Assembly: GCF_000407445.1 (NCBI RefSeq)
Contig: NZ_ASWB01000001.1
Span: forward strand, 744,001 to 808,000
DNA: 64,000 nt
From: Enterococcus moraviensis ATCC BAA-383
Lineage (GTDB): Bacteria > Bacillota > Bacilli > Lactobacillales > Enterococcaceae
Reading direction: 5' to 3'
The notes under the pieces: model-generated
Told to the model about the DNA's origin: nothing
Database searches by the model: none
Seen by the model: only the letters and a program-made list of their open reading frames with translations
Position numbers and translations under genes: made by a program
Shown: in pieces, positions 17,272-28,674 of the stretch
Numbering within the stretch: position 1 is the stretch's first letter
Layout of the letters: every line of letters begins with the position of its first letter

Positions 17272-18714
17272 TCAGCTCGTTTCATAAACAACTAATTTAT
17301 AGAGTTCTAAATACAACTGCCCTGATTTTTCCCAGCTAAAGTCTGTTTCCATCGCCACTTTCATCAATGATCTCCACGTTTGCTGATCCTGTTCGTACAC
17401 TTCGATTGCTTCTAAGAGAGTTTCCATAAAACACTCAGAGTTAAATCTAGTAAAACTAAACCCAGTACCTGTTTTTGCGACTGGCTTGTATGGACGGACG
17501 GTATCTTTTAAACCACCAATTTCATGCACGACTGGTAAAGTCCCATAACGCATCGCAATCATTTGAGATAAACCGCACGGTTCTGTAACAGATGGCATTA
17601 AAAACAAATCCGCTCCAGCATAGATCCATTGCGCTAGTGATACATCAAATAAAATATTGGCACTGAATTTTTCTGGGTAACGTCTGGCAAATTCCTTGAG
17701 AGTTTGTTCAATGTCATTCTCTCCTGTTCCTAATAAAATCAATTGAACATCTTGTTGGAGCAGCTCATTTAATTTATCTACTAATAATTGAAATCCTTTT
17801 TGATTGGTTAATCGACTAACAATAGCAATTAATGGTATATCTGGTTTAACTGGTAATTTAAGTCTTTGTTGAAGTGCTTGTTTATCTTGTTTTTTTCCTA
17901 TTAAATTTGTTGATGAAAAATTAGCTGAAATGAGCTTATCCGTCTCAGGATCGTTCATTTCATAGTCGATTCCATTAACGATACCACTCAACTTCTCTTG
18001 TTTCTCCCGTAACACTTCATCTAGCCCAAACCCAAATTCTGCGGTTTTAATTTCCTCTGCGTAAGTTGGACTTACCGTATTTATACGATCTGCATAGACT
18101 ATTCCTGTCTTCAAATAATTGATTCCGTCGCGAAAATAAGTACTATTTTCATTAAATCGTTCTGGTTCTAATCCAAACAAATCTGATAATACTTCTTTAG
18201 CATACGCCCCTTGAAATTCGATATTGTGGATCGTCAATATTGTTTTGATAGAAGTATATTTCTCCACTGATTGCTTGCTTTCCTTCAACAAAAATGGAAC
18301 CATTGCCGTATGGAAATCATTGACATGGATAACGTCAGGGATCAGTTCAATCTTTTCTAACATCTTTATGATCGCCAAAGAAAAAAAAGCAAATCGTTCA
18401 TTGTCATCCGAATAGCCATACAAATTATCACGATCAAAATAATACAAATTATCAATAAAATAATAGGTTACTTCCTGTAAGATCAACCGTTTAATCCCGC
18501 AATACTGATGCCGCCACCCCACTTCAACAGAAAACTCAACCAAATCCTCGCATTGTTTTTTATACAGATCGGGCATTTTCGTAAAATAAGGTAAAACAAC
18601 GGACATCTCCATTCCCTTTTTACTTAATTCCTTAGGTAACGCCCCAGCCACGTCGCCCAGCCCACCCGTTTTAAAAAATGGCACACATTCAGCTGATGCA
18701 AACAATACCTTCAT
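17272..18714 (-). CDS. glgA: Glycogen synthase
   Basis: Transfers glucose from ADP-glucose to the non-reducing end of alpha-1,4-glucan. The 480-residue GT-B glycosyltransferase of family GT5 has the ADP-glucose loop KTGGLGDVAGALP at residue 16, the hinge VSRLTNQKGFQLL near residue 301, and the C-terminal SVTEPCGLSQMIAMRYGTLP block with the catalytic Glu. It overlaps glgD by four bases and is last in glgB-C-D-A. No glgP (phosphorylase) follows; the next gene has its own promoter. Confidence 0.96.
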   Translation of the reverse strand: MKVLFASAECVPFFKTGGLGDVAGALPKELSKKGMEMSVVLPYFTKMPDLYKKQCEDLVEFSVEVGWRHQYCGIKRLILQEVTYYFIDNLYYFDRDNLYGYSDDNERFAFFSLAIIKMLEKIELIPDVIHVNDFHTAMVPFLLKESKQSVEKYTSIKTILTIHNIEFQGAYAKEVLSDLFGLEPERFNENSTYFRDGINYLKTGIVYADRINTVSPTYAEEIKTAEFGFGLDEVLREKQEKLSGIVNGIDYEMNDPETDKLISANFSSTNLIGKKQDKQALQQRLKLPVKPDIPLIAIVSRLTNQKGFQLLVDKLNELLQQDVQLILLGTGENDIEQTLKEFARRYPEKFSANILFDVSLAQWIYAGADLFLMPSVTEPCGLSQMIAMRYGTLPVVHEIGGLKDTVRPYKPVAKTGTGFSFTRFNSECFMETLLEAIEVYEQDQQTWRSLMKVAMETDFSWEKSGQLYLELYKLVVYETS

Positions 18715-19865
18715 TTCGCTTCGCCTCCATAAACATCTGCTGAAACAACTTGATCTTTTTTAATTACAACTGGTTGTTCCGCGGTTCCAGAGATTTTAAT
18801 CCCCGCCTCAACTGATACGTTTTTATCCAATATTGCATATTCAATCACCGCATCTTCCGCAATAGTAGCATTTGACATAATGATTGAGTGACTAACTTTA
18901 CTGCCTTTTTTAATGATTGCCCTTCTTGAGATCAAACTATTTTCAATATGTCCCTCAATAATGCACCCTGTAGCACACTGACTATTCTTAACGAGAGAAT
19001 CTTTAGAATAGTAGGTTGGTACTTCATTTTTTAGTTTTGTGTAGATTTTTTGTTTTGAATAAAGCAATGCGTTAAATTTAGTTGAATCTAGCATATCCAT
19101 ATTCGCTTGATAATAAGAGGCTACATCATGGATGTTACTTAAATAGCCTGTGTATTCATACGCAGTAGTTGTTTCTTCTGCTATTTTATGTTGAAGGAAC
19201 GTGTGGAGATTAGGCGACGTATCATTTTGTTGACCCATTTCCAATTGCTGGATCAGCCATTTTGTCTGAACGATGTAAATATCCATGCATAAATTCAATT
19301 GTTCTTTTGTTTCTTCATCAGGTTTAAACTCATAGAAACTAATTGCTCTTCCTTCTTCATCAACTTGAATAATCCCCTCATTCACCATAATTTTTTCACG
19401 TTCTACTCGCTTATAAACAACCGTCAATTGATTCTTTTGTTTACGATGGCTCTTTAAAACTGCGTGTAAGTCAATATTACACAACATGTTGCTTCCCATA
19501 AAAACAGTATACTCTGCTTCTGATTTTTCAAGATAATCAATCACAGCATCGTAATAGGGGAATCCTTGCTTTTTTCGTTTTAAAAAATCCTGATAAAAAT
19601 ATACAAAGTAACGATTTTGTAATGAGTCTAGATTCCATTCTTTCCCACCACCGATATGATCAAATAAAGAACGGGTTTGTCCTTCGTTAAAAACCATAAA
19701 AATCGAATTGATATTTGCATTTGCAATACTTGAAAGCGGAAAATCAATCAAACGATACTTACAATCAAAAGGCAATGTATCTAGCGGTCGGTTCTCTGTT
19801 AAAGGCAATAACCCTTGAAACTTCGATACATTTCCTAAAATGGCACACATTTTTTTAGTTTTCAT
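18711..19865 (-). CDS. glgD: GlgD subunit of ADP-glucose pyrophosphorylase
   Basis: A 384-residue paralogue of GlgC with an N-terminal nucleotidyltransferase-like fold and a C-terminal left-handed beta-helix of hexapeptide repeats (about residues 285-370). The catalytic GGxGTRL loop of GlgC is replaced by [19 protein letters not shown], so it is almost certainly inactive itself. In Firmicutes GlgD joins GlgC and raises its activity. Start chosen at 19865, behind GGGGTG; it overlaps the glgC stop by 11 bases. Confidence 0.93.
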   Translation of the reverse strand: MKTKKMCAILGNVSKFQGLLPLTENRPLDTLPFDCKYRLIDFPLSSIANANINSIFMVFNEGQTRSLFDHIGGGKEWNLDSLQNRYFVYFYQDFLKRKKQGFPYYDAVIDYLEKSEAEYTVFMGSNMLCNIDLHAVLKSHRKQKNQLTVVYKRVEREKIMVNEGIIQVDEEGRAISFYEFKPDEETKEQLNLCMDIYIVQTKWLIQQLEMGQQNDTSPNLHTFLQHKIAEETTTAYEYTGYLSNIHDVASYYQANMDMLDSTKFNALLYSKQKIYTKLKNEVPTYYSKDSLVKNSQCATGCIIEGHIENSLISRRAIIKKGSKVSHSIIMSNATIAEDAVIEYAILDKNVSVEAGIKISGTAEQPVVIKKDQVVSADVYGGEAK

Positions 19866-21018
19866 CGCTTTGCACCCCAATCACTTCTGAATAACCGATC
19901 ACTTCAATCTCCTCTTCGTTAAAAATCATGGCATTATCACCGATGATGGCATTTTCACCAATGATCGCATTTTTAATTGTGACATTCTTTCCAATCTTAG
20001 CGCCTGGCATGATCACGCTTTGCTCAATCGTCGAACCCGCTTTCACCTGAACATCTGTCGACAAGATACTATCTGTTACATGTCCAGCCACATAACAACC
20101 ATCCACAATCAATGAATTTTTAACTGAAGCTGTCTCAGTAATAAAATGCGGTGGCGAGATGGTATTCTTAGAAAATATCCGCCAGCTTTTATCCCGCATC
20201 TTTAGATCATTTTCTGAACGGATAAACTCCATATTCGCCTCCCATAACGAGTCGATTGTTCCAACATCTTTCCAGTAGCCATCAAAACGGTAAGCATACA
20301 CATTTTCACCTGCTTCAAGATAAGTTGGGATAACGTGTTTGCCAAAATCAAGCATTTGACCATCTTTTGAATAACTATTAAGCAAAACATTTCGCAGTCG
20401 CCCCCAATTAAAGATGTAGATTCCCATTGAAGCGAGGTTACTTTTAGGTTCAGCTGGTTTTTCATCAAATTCGATGATTCGATCATTTTCATCCGTATTC
20501 ATAATGCCAAAACGGGAGGCTTCTTTTAAAGGGACTTCAATGACTGCAACGGTTAAAGAGGCATTATTGGCGATATGTTCGTCAAGCATTGATTCATAAT
20601 TCATTTTATAAATATGGTCACCTGATAAAATCAACACATACTGCGGATCCATTTGATCAATAAAAGAAATATTTTGATAAATTGCATGTGCCGTTCCTTC
20701 AAACCACTTCTCACCGTCAGAACTAGAATAAGGTTGTAAAATCGTCACACCTGAATCGATACCATCCAGGCCCCAGCTTGACCCATTTCCAATATGGCTA
20801 TTTAATGCAAGTGGTTGATACTGCGTGACCACCCCAACATTTTTAATTCCTGAATTGATACAGTTACTTAATGTAAAATCAATAATTCGATAACGGCCAC
20901 CAAAAGGCACGGCGGGTTTAGCGATATTTTTGGTCAGTTTTCCTAATCGAGTTCCTTGACCACCGGCTAAAATCATTGCTAGCATTTCTGTTCTCATCTG
21001 ATACGGGTGAAAATCCAC
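19855..21018 (-). CDS. glgC: Glucose-1-phosphate adenylyltransferase
   Basis: Makes ADP-glucose from ATP and glucose 1-phosphate, the committed step of glycogen synthesis. The nucleotide loop [13 protein letters not shown] lies near the N-terminus, [14 protein letters not shown] and [10 protein letters not shown] follow, and the C-terminal third is a hexapeptide beta-helix. I prefer a GTG start at 21018, preceded by AAAGGGGG, giving 387 residues; an ATG at 20997 also fits homologues but lacks a good ribosome site. It is paired with glgD, so the enzyme is probably a GlgC/GlgD heteromer. Confidence 0.93.
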   Translation of the reverse strand: MDFHPYQMRTEMLAMILAGGQGTRLGKLTKNIAKPAVPFGGRYRIIDFTLSNCINSGIKNVGVVTQYQPLALNSHIGNGSSWGLDGIDSGVTILQPYSSSDGEKWFEGTAHAIYQNISFIDQMDPQYVLILSGDHIYKMNYESMLDEHIANNASLTVAVIEVPLKEASRFGIMNTDENDRIIEFDEKPAEPKSNLASMGIYIFNWGRLRNVLLNSYSKDGQMLDFGKHVIPTYLEAGENVYAYRFDGYWKDVGTIDSLWEANMEFIRSENDLKMRDKSWRIFSKNTISPPHFITETASVKNSLIVDGCYVAGHVTDSILSTDVQVKAGSTIEQSVIMPGAKIGKNVTIKNAIIGENAIIGDNAMIFNEEEIEVIGYSEVIGVQSDEN

Positions 21019-21070
21019 CCTGCCCCCTTTCAAAATTCAACATGGTATTTTGCTTTCTTACATAAATAAC

Positions 21071-22960
21071 CTAGCTACTTGTATTGATTTTTTTAGGTTT
21101 CAAAATAATGGCCCCAAGTGCTGGAACAATTGTTTTGATTTGGTACTTAAAGTTTTTAAAGGATTCTGACTTCGTCTCGCTGATTTGATTATGGCGAACC
21201 CAAGTCCCACCAAATTCACGCATCTCTGTATTTAATACTTCCTCATAACTTCCAGGAAAAGGTACACCTATCGCAAAATTTTGCCTTTCAACCGGTGAAA
21301 AATTCAATACGATAATCAAAAAATCATTTGTACGTTTGCCTTTACGAATGAAACTCAGCACTGTCTCCTCACTATTATCTGCATCGATGATCTCCAATGT
21401 TTCTTGAGTATGCTCCATTTCCCAAAGTGCTTTTTCACTGTGGTAAAAGTGATGAAGTGTTTGGGTAAAATGCTGCATACTTCGATTCATTTCATCCTCC
21501 AAATCAACCCATTCTAAGCCTTGATTTGACTTCCATTCTAGAAACTGCCCCCATTCACTCCCCATAAATAACAACTTTCCACCAGGATGGGTCATCCAAT
21601 ATACATAAAGATTACGTAATTGGGCAAACTGCTTATAGCGATCGCCCCACATTTTGTGCAGCAAACTTCTTTTACCATGAACCACCTCATCATGTGACAA
21701 GGGCAATATATACTGCTCTTTCATCCTATACATAAATGAGAACGTCACCAACTTAAAATGGAACTTTCGAAAAGCAGCATCCATTTCATAAAAACTCAAT
21801 GTGTCATTCATCCAACCAAGATTCCATTTATAATCAAAGCCTAATGCACCACTTTCGATTGAACCTGTAATTTTCGTTTCAGCTGAACTTTCTTCTGCAA
21901 TCATTAGGATAGCAGGGTGCGCTCGTTTCACTACAGCATTTAATTTTTGTAAGAAGTAAAAACCAGCCCAGTTCCGATTGCTTCCATCTGCGTTAAGTAA
22001 ATATGGCCCTTCATCGTAATCCAAATAAAGCATGTTCGATACAGCATCAACACGAATCCCATCAATATGGAAAAAATCGATCCAATATAATGCACTTGAG
22101 ATCAAAAAACTTTGAACCTGTGGCTTACTTAAATCAAAATTTAAAGAACCCCAACGACTATTTTGAGCTTGAATCGGGTCCTTATACTCAAACTGAGCCG
22201 TCCCATCATAACTGGCTAGACCATCATCATTAATACAAAAATGTCCCGGGACCCAATCTACTAAAACTCCTATATTATTTATGTGGCACGCTTCGACAAA
22301 CTCTTGAAACTCTTCAGGAGTTCCATAATAGGAACATAGGGCAAAATAGCCAATCAACTGATACCCCCAAGATTCACCTAGAGGATGTTCCATCAACGGC
22401 ATAAATTCAATATGAGTAAACCCCATTTTTTTCACATAAGGAATCAATGTTTCTTTGAGTTTTTTAAATGTATAAGGCTTTCCATCTTCTTCTGACTTCC
22501 AAGAACTGGCATGTACTTCATAGATCGTCAATGGTTGTTGGAGATCATTTAAATCGTGACGACGTTCTTGCCACACTGTATCTCGCCATTTCCGTTTTGG
22601 TATCGTTTGGATGACTGCTGCATTATTCGGGCGTTTTTCAAAAATTGTTGCATAGGGATCAATTTTATAGACGTTTCTTCCATCTGCTTGCTTTACCAAA
22701 TATTTATATAAGTGCCCTTCTTTTGGTATTATTGTAAAAATTTCCCACACACCAGAATGTTCCTCTTTGACTAAGGGTAATGAATGCTCCCAGTTATTAA
22801 AATCACCTACCAGCCAAACCGATTGAGCATTTGGCGCCCACATTCGAAAAATATAGCCTTTCTGCTGTTTTCTCTCTTTCTCGTGAACACCAAAGTAATC
22901 TTGACTATAGAAATTTTCACCCGTTTCAAAAAGGGCTCCTGCACTTTTCGTCTTAGTCAT
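21071..22960 (-). CDS. glgB: 1,4-alpha-glucan branching enzyme
   Basis: Cuts alpha-1,4 chains and rejoins them as alpha-1,6 branches. The 629-residue protein has an N-terminal CBM48 module (about residues 25-115, [18 protein letters not shown] split over the module), the GH13 barrel with [12 protein letters not shown] (nucleophile Asp) and [10 protein letters not shown], and a C-terminal beta domain. GGAAGAGG precedes the ATG. It is the first gene of glgB-C-D-A and reads from an unmarked promoter in the 372-base gap upstream. Confidence 0.96.
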   Translation of the reverse strand: MTKTKSAGALFETGENFYSQDYFGVHEKERKQQKGYIFRMWAPNAQSVWLVGDFNNWEHSLPLVKEEHSGVWEIFTIIPKEGHLYKYLVKQADGRNVYKIDPYATIFEKRPNNAAVIQTIPKRKWRDTVWQERRHDLNDLQQPLTIYEVHASSWKSEEDGKPYTFKKLKETLIPYVKKMGFTHIEFMPLMEHPLGESWGYQLIGYFALCSYYGTPEEFQEFVEACHINNIGVLVDWVPGHFCINDDGLASYDGTAQFEYKDPIQAQNSRWGSLNFDLSKPQVQSFLISSALYWIDFFHIDGIRVDAVSNMLYLDYDEGPYLLNADGSNRNWAGFYFLQKLNAVVKRAHPAILMIAEESSAETKITGSIESGALGFDYKWNLGWMNDTLSFYEMDAAFRKFHFKLVTFSFMYRMKEQYILPLSHDEVVHGKRSLLHKMWGDRYKQFAQLRNLYVYWMTHPGGKLLFMGSEWGQFLEWKSNQGLEWVDLEDEMNRSMQHFTQTLHHFYHSEKALWEMEHTQETLEIIDADNSEETVLSFIRKGKRTNDFLIIVLNFSPVERQNFAIGVPFPGSYEEVLNTEMREFGGTWVRHNQISETKSESFKNFKYQIKTIVPALGAIILKPKKINTSS

Positions 22961-23332
22961 CTATCCTCTTCCTTTCACGAAACGAATCCTTATATTTCAT
23001 GGTAAATGAAAAAAGTTGCAGAATATTTTCTTTTCTTTCCGACTTTTCCAAAAGAAAACACAATAAATTTTCTGAAACGATTGCTATTTTTGAGATTTTA
23101 TCTTACTAAAAGCAGTAATGACAGCTAAAATAATCGTCATTGTTTTCGTGTTATCTTCTTGCTATTCAGCCGTTACATTAGATAAATATGTGTAATGTTA
23201 CCCTAAATCTAACAACAAAATGAAAAAAAAGAAAGAATTAGCACTTCATATCGCAAATAAAAAGAGTATAAAACAAAACGAAGCACTCGTTTTGTTTTAG
23301 ACTCTCTCATCAGTTTAATGTATTTGAAACGT
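22961..23332. other. Gap between glgB and alaS
   Basis: 372 bases without a gene. The right end holds the alaS terminator (23267-23311). The rest must contain the glg promoter, which reads leftward, but no clear -35/-10 pair with 16-18 base spacing stands out; weak AT-rich boxes only. I could not find a convincing catabolite (cre) site. Confidence 0.5.
23267..23311 (-). terminator. Terminator after alaS
   Basis: Stem GAGTATAAAACAAAACGA (23273-23290) with TCGTTTTGTTTTAGACTC (23297-23314 region), one mismatch, T tract on the minus strand. It resembles the terminator at 14896-14944 in its AAACAAAACGA core. Confidence 0.8.
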
Positions 23333-25972
23333 TTAGTTTGCTAACCAATTTGCCACTTCTACTAATGCATCATTGATTCCAGCAGGGTTTTTCCCACCAG
23401 CTTGTGCCATATCTGGACGGCCACCACCACCGCCGCCAACTTTAGGCGCAATTGTTTTGATCAAATCTCCTGCTTTTAAGCCCTTTTCGTTTGCAGCTTT
23501 TGTCATTGCAGCTAACAAACTAACTTTTTCATCTTGTGCAGTTGCTAAAACTAACACATCCGAAAGTTCTTTTTGTTTCCATTGATCTGCTAATTGACGT
23601 AATTGGTTCATATCTTTTACATTTACTTGAGCAGCAATGTACGTTGTGCCATTTACTTCTTTAATATCTTTGAAAATATCTCCAGCTTGTTGATTTGCTA
23701 ATTTTCCAGCCAGTTGTTCATTTTCTTTTTGTAAATCACGCAATTGTTGTTGTAATTGTTCCGTTTTTGAAACAACTTCTTTCAATTGTGGTGACTTCAC
23801 GATTCCAGCAATTGTTTTTAATTGTTTTTCTTCTTCGTTCATAAGTTCATAAGCTTCTTTACTTGTGACAGCTTCAATACGACGAACGCCTGCACCAATC
23901 CCAGATTCAGAAACAATTTTGAAAACACCGATATCTTCAGTATTTTTCACATGAGTTCCCCCACATAGTTCGATTGAGTAACCACCGATATTTACAACAC
24001 GAACTTCTTTACCATATTTCTCACCGAATAGAGCCATTGCCCCCATATTTTTTGCTGTATCAATATCTGTTTCGATGGTATCAACTGGCAATGCTTCCCA
24101 AATTTTTTCGTTTACGATTGCTTCCATTTGAACCAATTCTTCTGGTGTAACTTGTCCAAAGTGTGTAAAGTCAAAACGTAAATGGCCAGGAGCAACTAAT
24201 GAGCCCGCTTGATTGGCATGATCGCCTAAAATATCTTTCAATGCGCGATGCAATAAATGCGTTGCTGTATGATTTTTCAAAATACGATTACGCATTTTTT
24301 CATCAACATGAAGCTCATATGTTGCACCTTCTGCTAATTTTCCAGTTATTTGAACTGTGTGTAGGAATTGTCCATTTGGCGCTTTTAAAACATTTTCCAC
24401 ATGGGCTACGATTGTCCCATTTTGATCCTTGATTGTTCCATGGTCCGCTACTTGTCCACCCATTTCAGCATAGAAAGGTGTTTCAGCAAAAATCAATTGT
24501 GCTGTACCATCTGAAAGTTCGCTTAAAATTTCTTCGTCTTTTAAAATGATCAACAGTTTGCTTGTCGCATTTAAATCACTGTAACCGACAAATTCACTGT
24601 CCACTTTAATATCTGTCAATACTGCTGATTGCACACCCATTGATGTTTCTTTCGTACGAGCAGAACGTGCGCGTTCTCTTTGTGCTTCCATTTCTTTTTC
24701 AAAACCAGCATGGTCGACTTTTAATCCTTCATCTTCGGCAACCTCTTCGGTTAATTCAACTGGGAATCCGTAAGTATCATATAATTTAAAGATCTCTTTC
24801 CCATTTAAAGTCTCTTCGTTAGCTGTTTTTACTTTCGTGATCAGTTCATTTAAAATATCTAACCCTTCATTAATTGTCTCATGGAAACGTTCTTCTTCCG
24901 TACGTACTACTTTTTCAATAAAGTCTTTTTGTTGTAGGACTTCTGGATAATAACTTACCATTACTTCGCCGACTACTGGCACTAATTTATATAAGAAAGC
25001 TTCGTTGATTCCTAATTTTTTACCATGCATAACCGCACGGCGCAATAGGCGACGTAACACATAGCCACGGCCTTCATTTGATGGTAACGCGCCATCACCG
25101 ATTGCAAATGACAATGCACGGATATGATCAGCAATCACTTTAAATGAAATATCTGTTTGAGGTGACTGACTATACGTTACTTGACCACTTAGTTTTTCTA
25201 CCGCATGTATGATAGGCATAAATAAATCTGTTTCAAAGTTGGTCGGTGCATTTTGAACGATAGAAACCATACGTTCTAAGCCCATACCCGTATCAATATT
25301 TTTATGTGGTAACGGTTCATAGCTATCATCTGCTTGATGATTGAATTCAGAAAATACTAAGTTCCATATTTCTAAATAACGTTCATTTTCACCACCAGGG
25401 TAATTTTCTGGATCATCTTCTGCAACATCATTAAAAGATTCACCACGGTCATAAAAAATTTCTGAATCAGGGCCACATGGACCTGCACCAATATCCCAAA
25501 AGTTATCTTCGATATCAATAATATGATCCATTGTTAATCCAACTTCTTCATGCCAAATCCGTTTTGCTTCGGTATCTTTTGGATACACCGTAACATATAA
25601 CTTTTCAGGATCAAATGCCATCCACTCAGGAGATGTCAAAAATTCCCACGCCCAGTGGATCGCTTCTTTTTTAAAATAGTCTCCAATAGAAAAGTTTCCT
25701 AACATTTCAAACATCGTATGATGACGAGCTGTTTTACCAACATTCTCAATATCATTCGTACGAATTGATTTTTGCGCATTCGTAATTCTTGGATTTTCTG
25801 GAACTACTGACCCATCAAAATATTTTTTTAATGTGGCAACACCAGAGTTGATCCAGAGTAAAGTTGGATCATTAACTGGAACTAATGACGCACTCGGTTC
25901 TACAGAGTGCCCTTTTGATTTAAAAAAGTCTAAATACATTTGACGAACTTGACTACTTGATAATTGTTTCAT
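23333..25972 (-). CDS. alaS: Alanyl-tRNA synthetase
   Basis: Charges tRNA-Ala. The 879-residue class II synthetase begins with the catalytic domain (residues 1-360, including [14 protein letters not shown] and [13 protein letters not shown]), then the editing domain with zinc-binding [11 protein letters not shown] and CGGTHV, and the C-Ala domain with [17 protein letters not shown] near the end. The start at 25972 has AGGA 8 bases upstream; a longer frame runs back into the T-box leader and is not real. Regulation is by an alanine T-box. Confidence 0.97.
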   Translation of the reverse strand: MKQLSSSQVRQMYLDFFKSKGHSVEPSASLVPVNDPTLLWINSGVATLKKYFDGSVVPENPRITNAQKSIRTNDIENVGKTARHHTMFEMLGNFSIGDYFKKEAIHWAWEFLTSPEWMAFDPEKLYVTVYPKDTEAKRIWHEEVGLTMDHIIDIEDNFWDIGAGPCGPDSEIFYDRGESFNDVAEDDPENYPGGENERYLEIWNLVFSEFNHQADDSYEPLPHKNIDTGMGLERMVSIVQNAPTNFETDLFMPIIHAVEKLSGQVTYSQSPQTDISFKVIADHIRALSFAIGDGALPSNEGRGYVLRRLLRRAVMHGKKLGINEAFLYKLVPVVGEVMVSYYPEVLQQKDFIEKVVRTEEERFHETINEGLDILNELITKVKTANEETLNGKEIFKLYDTYGFPVELTEEVAEDEGLKVDHAGFEKEMEAQRERARSARTKETSMGVQSAVLTDIKVDSEFVGYSDLNATSKLLIILKDEEILSELSDGTAQLIFAETPFYAEMGGQVADHGTIKDQNGTIVAHVENVLKAPNGQFLHTVQITGKLAEGATYELHVDEKMRNRILKNHTATHLLHRALKDILGDHANQAGSLVAPGHLRFDFTHFGQVTPEELVQMEAIVNEKIWEALPVDTIETDIDTAKNMGAMALFGEKYGKEVRVVNIGGYSIELCGGTHVKNTEDIGVFKIVSESGIGAGVRRIEAVTSKEAYELMNEEEKQLKTIAGIVKSPQLKEVVSKTEQLQQQLRDLQKENEQLAGKLANQQAGDIFKDIKEVNGTTYIAAQVNVKDMNQLRQLADQWKQKELSDVLVLATAQDEKVSLLAAMTKAANEKGLKAGDLIKTIAPKVGGGGGGRPDMAQAGGKNPAGINDALVEVANWLAN

Positions 25973-26016
25973 TGTTTCATTCCTACTTTCCTCAGTGTAT
26001 TCCTTAATTTTGTGCA

Positions 26017-26250
26017 ATAAAAAAAGCGATATCCACTGCAATACAAGGACGAAAAATCGCGGTACCACCTTGTTTGCAATGAACTCGCTTGAACCATTCA
26101 TTACCTCTTAACCTCTATAACGCAGAGTAGCGTTGATATTTCTATCAAAAATTAGCCAACGGGAGCAATTACATCATGGTGTTGTTCTTCTTTCAACAAA
26201 TAAAGAACTTTCTTTGAACACGAATAAATGAATCATATCCTTTGGTTTCC
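26017..26250 (-). promoter_or_regulatory. T-box riboswitch (alanine) upstream of alaS
   Basis: The minus strand carries the T-box core AAGGTGGTACCGCG (26071-26058), which pairs with the 3' end of uncharged tRNA, followed by a terminator stem GCGAT/ATCGC and seven Ts (26025-26018). The upstream stem I contains AACGCTACTC; GCT (26131-26129) is the likely alanine specifier, though the exact specifier loop was not folded. Uncharged tRNA-Ala would stabilise the antiterminator and switch alaS on. Confidence 0.93.
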
Positions 26251-26256
26251 TTACAA

Positions 26257-26285
26257 ATTATAATGAAGTTCCCAAAAAATGTCAA
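26257..26285 (-). promoter_or_regulatory. Consensus promoter of the alaS T-box transcript
   Basis: Minus strand TTGACA (26285-26280), 17-base spacer, TATAAT (26262-26257): a perfect sigma-A promoter. Transcription starts near 26250. Confidence 0.92.
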
Positions 26286-26435
26286 TGGGTTCTTCTTTTT
26301 ACTCTACTTTATTTTATTCTCTATTCATTGTTGTAGTTCAGCTATTTAATCAGTTGCTACGTAAATTGATTCGTTTAAAGCAGTTCACTTTTTTGGAAGC
26401 TTTTTCAATAATTTATAGATAAGTCTGATGTCACA

Positions 26436-26444
26436 TGGTATACT
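26436..26444 (+). promoter_or_regulatory. Extended -10 promoter before the lipoprotein gene
   Basis: TGG-TATACT is an extended -10 box 40 bases before the ATG. No good -35 box lies upstream. Confidence 0.5.
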
Positions 26445-26484
26445 CAATTAGTTACAAATATACTAGATGAAACGGGGAGTTCAA

Positions 26485-27360
26485 ATGAAAAAAAGTATTT
26501 TATTAACGGTTGGGGTTAGTCTCTTTTTAGTAACAGGATGTAATGCAGCAAAGAAAGAAGATACTAGCAAGTCCAGTGGTTCAAAAGCTTCAACAGAAGT
26601 GACTAGTTCCACAAAAAAAGAAACTCAAACAACACCAAAATCAATTGATATAGTCGCTAAAGGTACGTATTCAGTGGGAACGGATATAAATCCTGGTAGC
26701 TACTATTTCGTTTTAACAGAACTAAGCCATGGCGATAAAGATACCGATAAAAATGCATATGTCACAATAGAAGTGACTGGAAAAGATTATCTGTTCGAAA
26801 CATTTTATGATGTTAATGCTAAACAGAGGTTTAAGTTAGAAGAAGGTCAAGAGGTTCGCTTTAATGACAATTATTCGCCAAAATCATGGAAAGTGAGCCT
26901 ACTGACTGACTCAGATTTCCAAAAATATATGGACAATTCTGCAAAAGACTCATCTGAAAGCACAAGTTCTAGCTCTAAAGAAACACCGCCTTCTACTTCT
27001 AAAGAAGAAACAAAAGCATCAGAAAACACAGACTCTACAGCCTTTAAGCCTACTGATGTATCCGATGAAACGATAAAATCAATCAAAACATATGACGATT
27101 ACTTAACTATGTATCAGTCAATAATCAACAATTATTTAGCTGAGTATGAGAGTGCAATCAAAGACACAGTATTATATGATCAAGCCGCATTTGAAGAACA
27201 AAAGAAACAGTATGAACAATCTTTTGATAGCCAGAAAAAACAATACGGTGATTTAGGAAATAAAAAATTAGTTGGAAAAGATTCCTTAGTTGAATTTTTG
27301 ATCAGCTATCGTGATGGCCTTGCTCAAACAACAGCGAGCCTAAAAGAATCATTACAATAA
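26485..27360 (+). CDS. Secreted lipoprotein of unknown function
   Basis: A 291-residue protein with a lipoprotein signal (KKSILLTVG core and lipobox LVTGC, Cys at residue 19). A Ser/Thr/Lys-rich linker follows, then a beta-rich module (about residues 55-150) containing GTYSVGTDINPGSYYFV, a pattern seen in several Firmicutes surface proteins. A second Ser-rich linker leads to a helical C-terminal domain (about 200-291). The start at 26485 is preceded by GGGGAG; an in-frame ATG 18 bases earlier lies before that site. It is a single-gene unit with its own promoter and terminator. I do not recognise a function. Confidence 0.85.
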   Translation: MKKSILLTVGVSLFLVTGCNAAKKEDTSKSSGSKASTEVTSSTKKETQTTPKSIDIVAKGTYSVGTDINPGSYYFVLTELSHGDKDTDKNAYVTIEVTGKDYLFETFYDVNAKQRFKLEEGQEVRFNDNYSPKSWKVSLLTDSDFQKYMDNSAKDSSESTSSSSKETPPSTSKEETKASENTDSTAFKPTDVSDETIKSIKTYDDYLTMYQSIINNYLAEYESAIKDTVLYDQAAFEEQKKQYEQSFDSQKKQYGDLGNKKLVGKDSLVEFLISYRDGLAQTTASLKESLQ

Positions 27361-27370
27361 ACCTCTACTA

Positions 27371-27412
27371 AAAATAAGGAATCATCCTCAATGAAGGACG
27401 ATTCCTTATTTT
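27371..27412. terminator. Bidirectional terminator
   Basis: AAAATAAGGAAT (27371-27382) pairs with ATTCCTTATTTT (27401-27412) around a second short stem. It follows the lipoprotein gene and could also serve the convergent minus-strand gene. Confidence 0.85.
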
Positions 27413-27473
27413 GATTGGTTTTTCACCGATTACTTTTTCACTGAAACAACACTCACTCTATTCGGGAAAATAA

Positions 27474-28580
27474 TTACCTTTCAACTTTGATTACTTTTCG
27501 ATAGAGATAGTCATTAGGATCTAGTTTTTGATTGGCAGACACGGCATGAAATGAATGAAAATAACTTGATAAAGGCAACATCTTCTCAATTAAATGCATT
27601 TTCTCACCTGTCTCCTTTGTTAGTTTCACAATTGTTCTATCCTCCGTTAACTCAAAACGAGTTTTTTCCGTATCAATCATTAAACCAAACATATTTGCGC
27701 CTTCTATTTTATTTTTGATTTGACGTCCAGATTCATTTTCTTTGATCACCAATTCATTGCCCCATCGAAAAAGGCGTCGTGTTCCCGCGCCTACAGCAAA
27801 TTCCCATTGATCTTCCGACAATAAACTAAACCCTTCTCGTTTAAGTGCTAATTTCAGTTCCTCATGAGTATAATCTGAATGACTATAAACAAAGTAATAG
27901 TCAGACTCAGGTAAAAATTCTAAATAAAATTTATTTTTTTCTAAAAGAGAGCGAGGGAATGTCCAAGTTAGACTTTCAGAAGCCGATAAAACTGGAAATA
28001 GCCTGTCACAGATTTGTTTCTCATATGGCATAAATTGTTCTATTTCCCCTTCAAAAGTTCCTGAAACAGTATCAAAAATCCCTAAAAACTCTGTCCCCGC
28101 TGGTAATGCATATTTTTGAACAAACATTGCTGGGACGCTGACTTTTCTTAGATCCGTAGTATAATCATTTATATAATCAGAAATGCCTTCTAAGGAAGTG
28201 AAGTCATAACTCGTTTCTTCTTCATTCCAATTCTCAACCGAATCAATTGTCTCATTTGTCAAAGTGGTTTTAAACGTAGTATTTGCCAATTGGTTCACAT
28301 CAAAGTCCATTAACTCATGAGCACGTAACCCTTCCGCTCCTAAATCCCATCCAAGGATTGCTTCAGTATTACCCGGAATAAAGACAAATAATTCACCATC
28401 AAACTCTAACTCAAACGTACGGCACTTGATTCCATATAGTTCAAAGTCCACTAACTCGATCGTATTCACCTCAATTGTTGGCGGAACAAAATACATCAAT
28501 AACTGGTGTAAAAGAGCTTCTTTTTCAGCATCTTTCAAGTTCTTCCAATGCGCCCATTCAATTTGTTCAAATAGGTCCAC
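27474..28580 (-). CDS. Unknown protein with a formylglycine-generating-enzyme-like region
   Basis: A 368-residue soluble protein with no signal peptide. The stretch SEDQWEFAVGAGTRRLFRWGNE (given here in two parts, SEDQWEFAVGAG and TRRLFRWGNE, near residues 260-280) resembles the EAEWEYAARGG...WGNE motif of FGE-sulfatase (SUMF1) domains, but the later GNVWEW-type motif is replaced by GANMFGLMI and no catalytic cysteine pair is evident. So the domain is probably non-catalytic or only distantly related. The first 200 residues match nothing I know. It is flanked by a terminator and a divergent acetyltransferase gene. Confidence 0.6.
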   Translation of the reverse strand: MDLFEQIEWAHWKNLKDAEKEALLHQLLMYFVPPTIEVNTIELVDFELYGIKCRTFELEFDGELFVFIPGNTEAILGWDLGAEGLRAHELMDFDVNQLANTTFKTTLTNETIDSVENWNEEETSYDFTSLEGISDYINDYTTDLRKVSVPAMFVQKYALPAGTEFLGIFDTVSGTFEGEIEQFMPYEKQICDRLFPVLSASESLTWTFPRSLLEKNKFYLEFLPESDYYFVYSHSDYTHEELKLALKREGFSLLSEDQWEFAVGAGTRRLFRWGNELVIKENESGRQIKNKIEGANMFGLMIDTEKTRFELTEDRTIVKLTKETGEKMHLIEKMLPLSSYFHSFHAVSANQKLDPNDYLYRKVIKVER

Positions 28581-28674
28581 GTCAACCCCTCCTCGTCTAT
28601 TTCAAAAATATCTGCTATGATTAAGTATACCATTGAATGATTCTTTCATTAAGAAAATTATTTGGAGGCACAAT

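Noticed and set aside
23082-23100. Possible catabolite (cre) site upstream of glgB
   Set aside because: TGAAACGATTGCTA is one base short of the WTGNAANCGNWNNCW spacing, so it is not a credible cre box.
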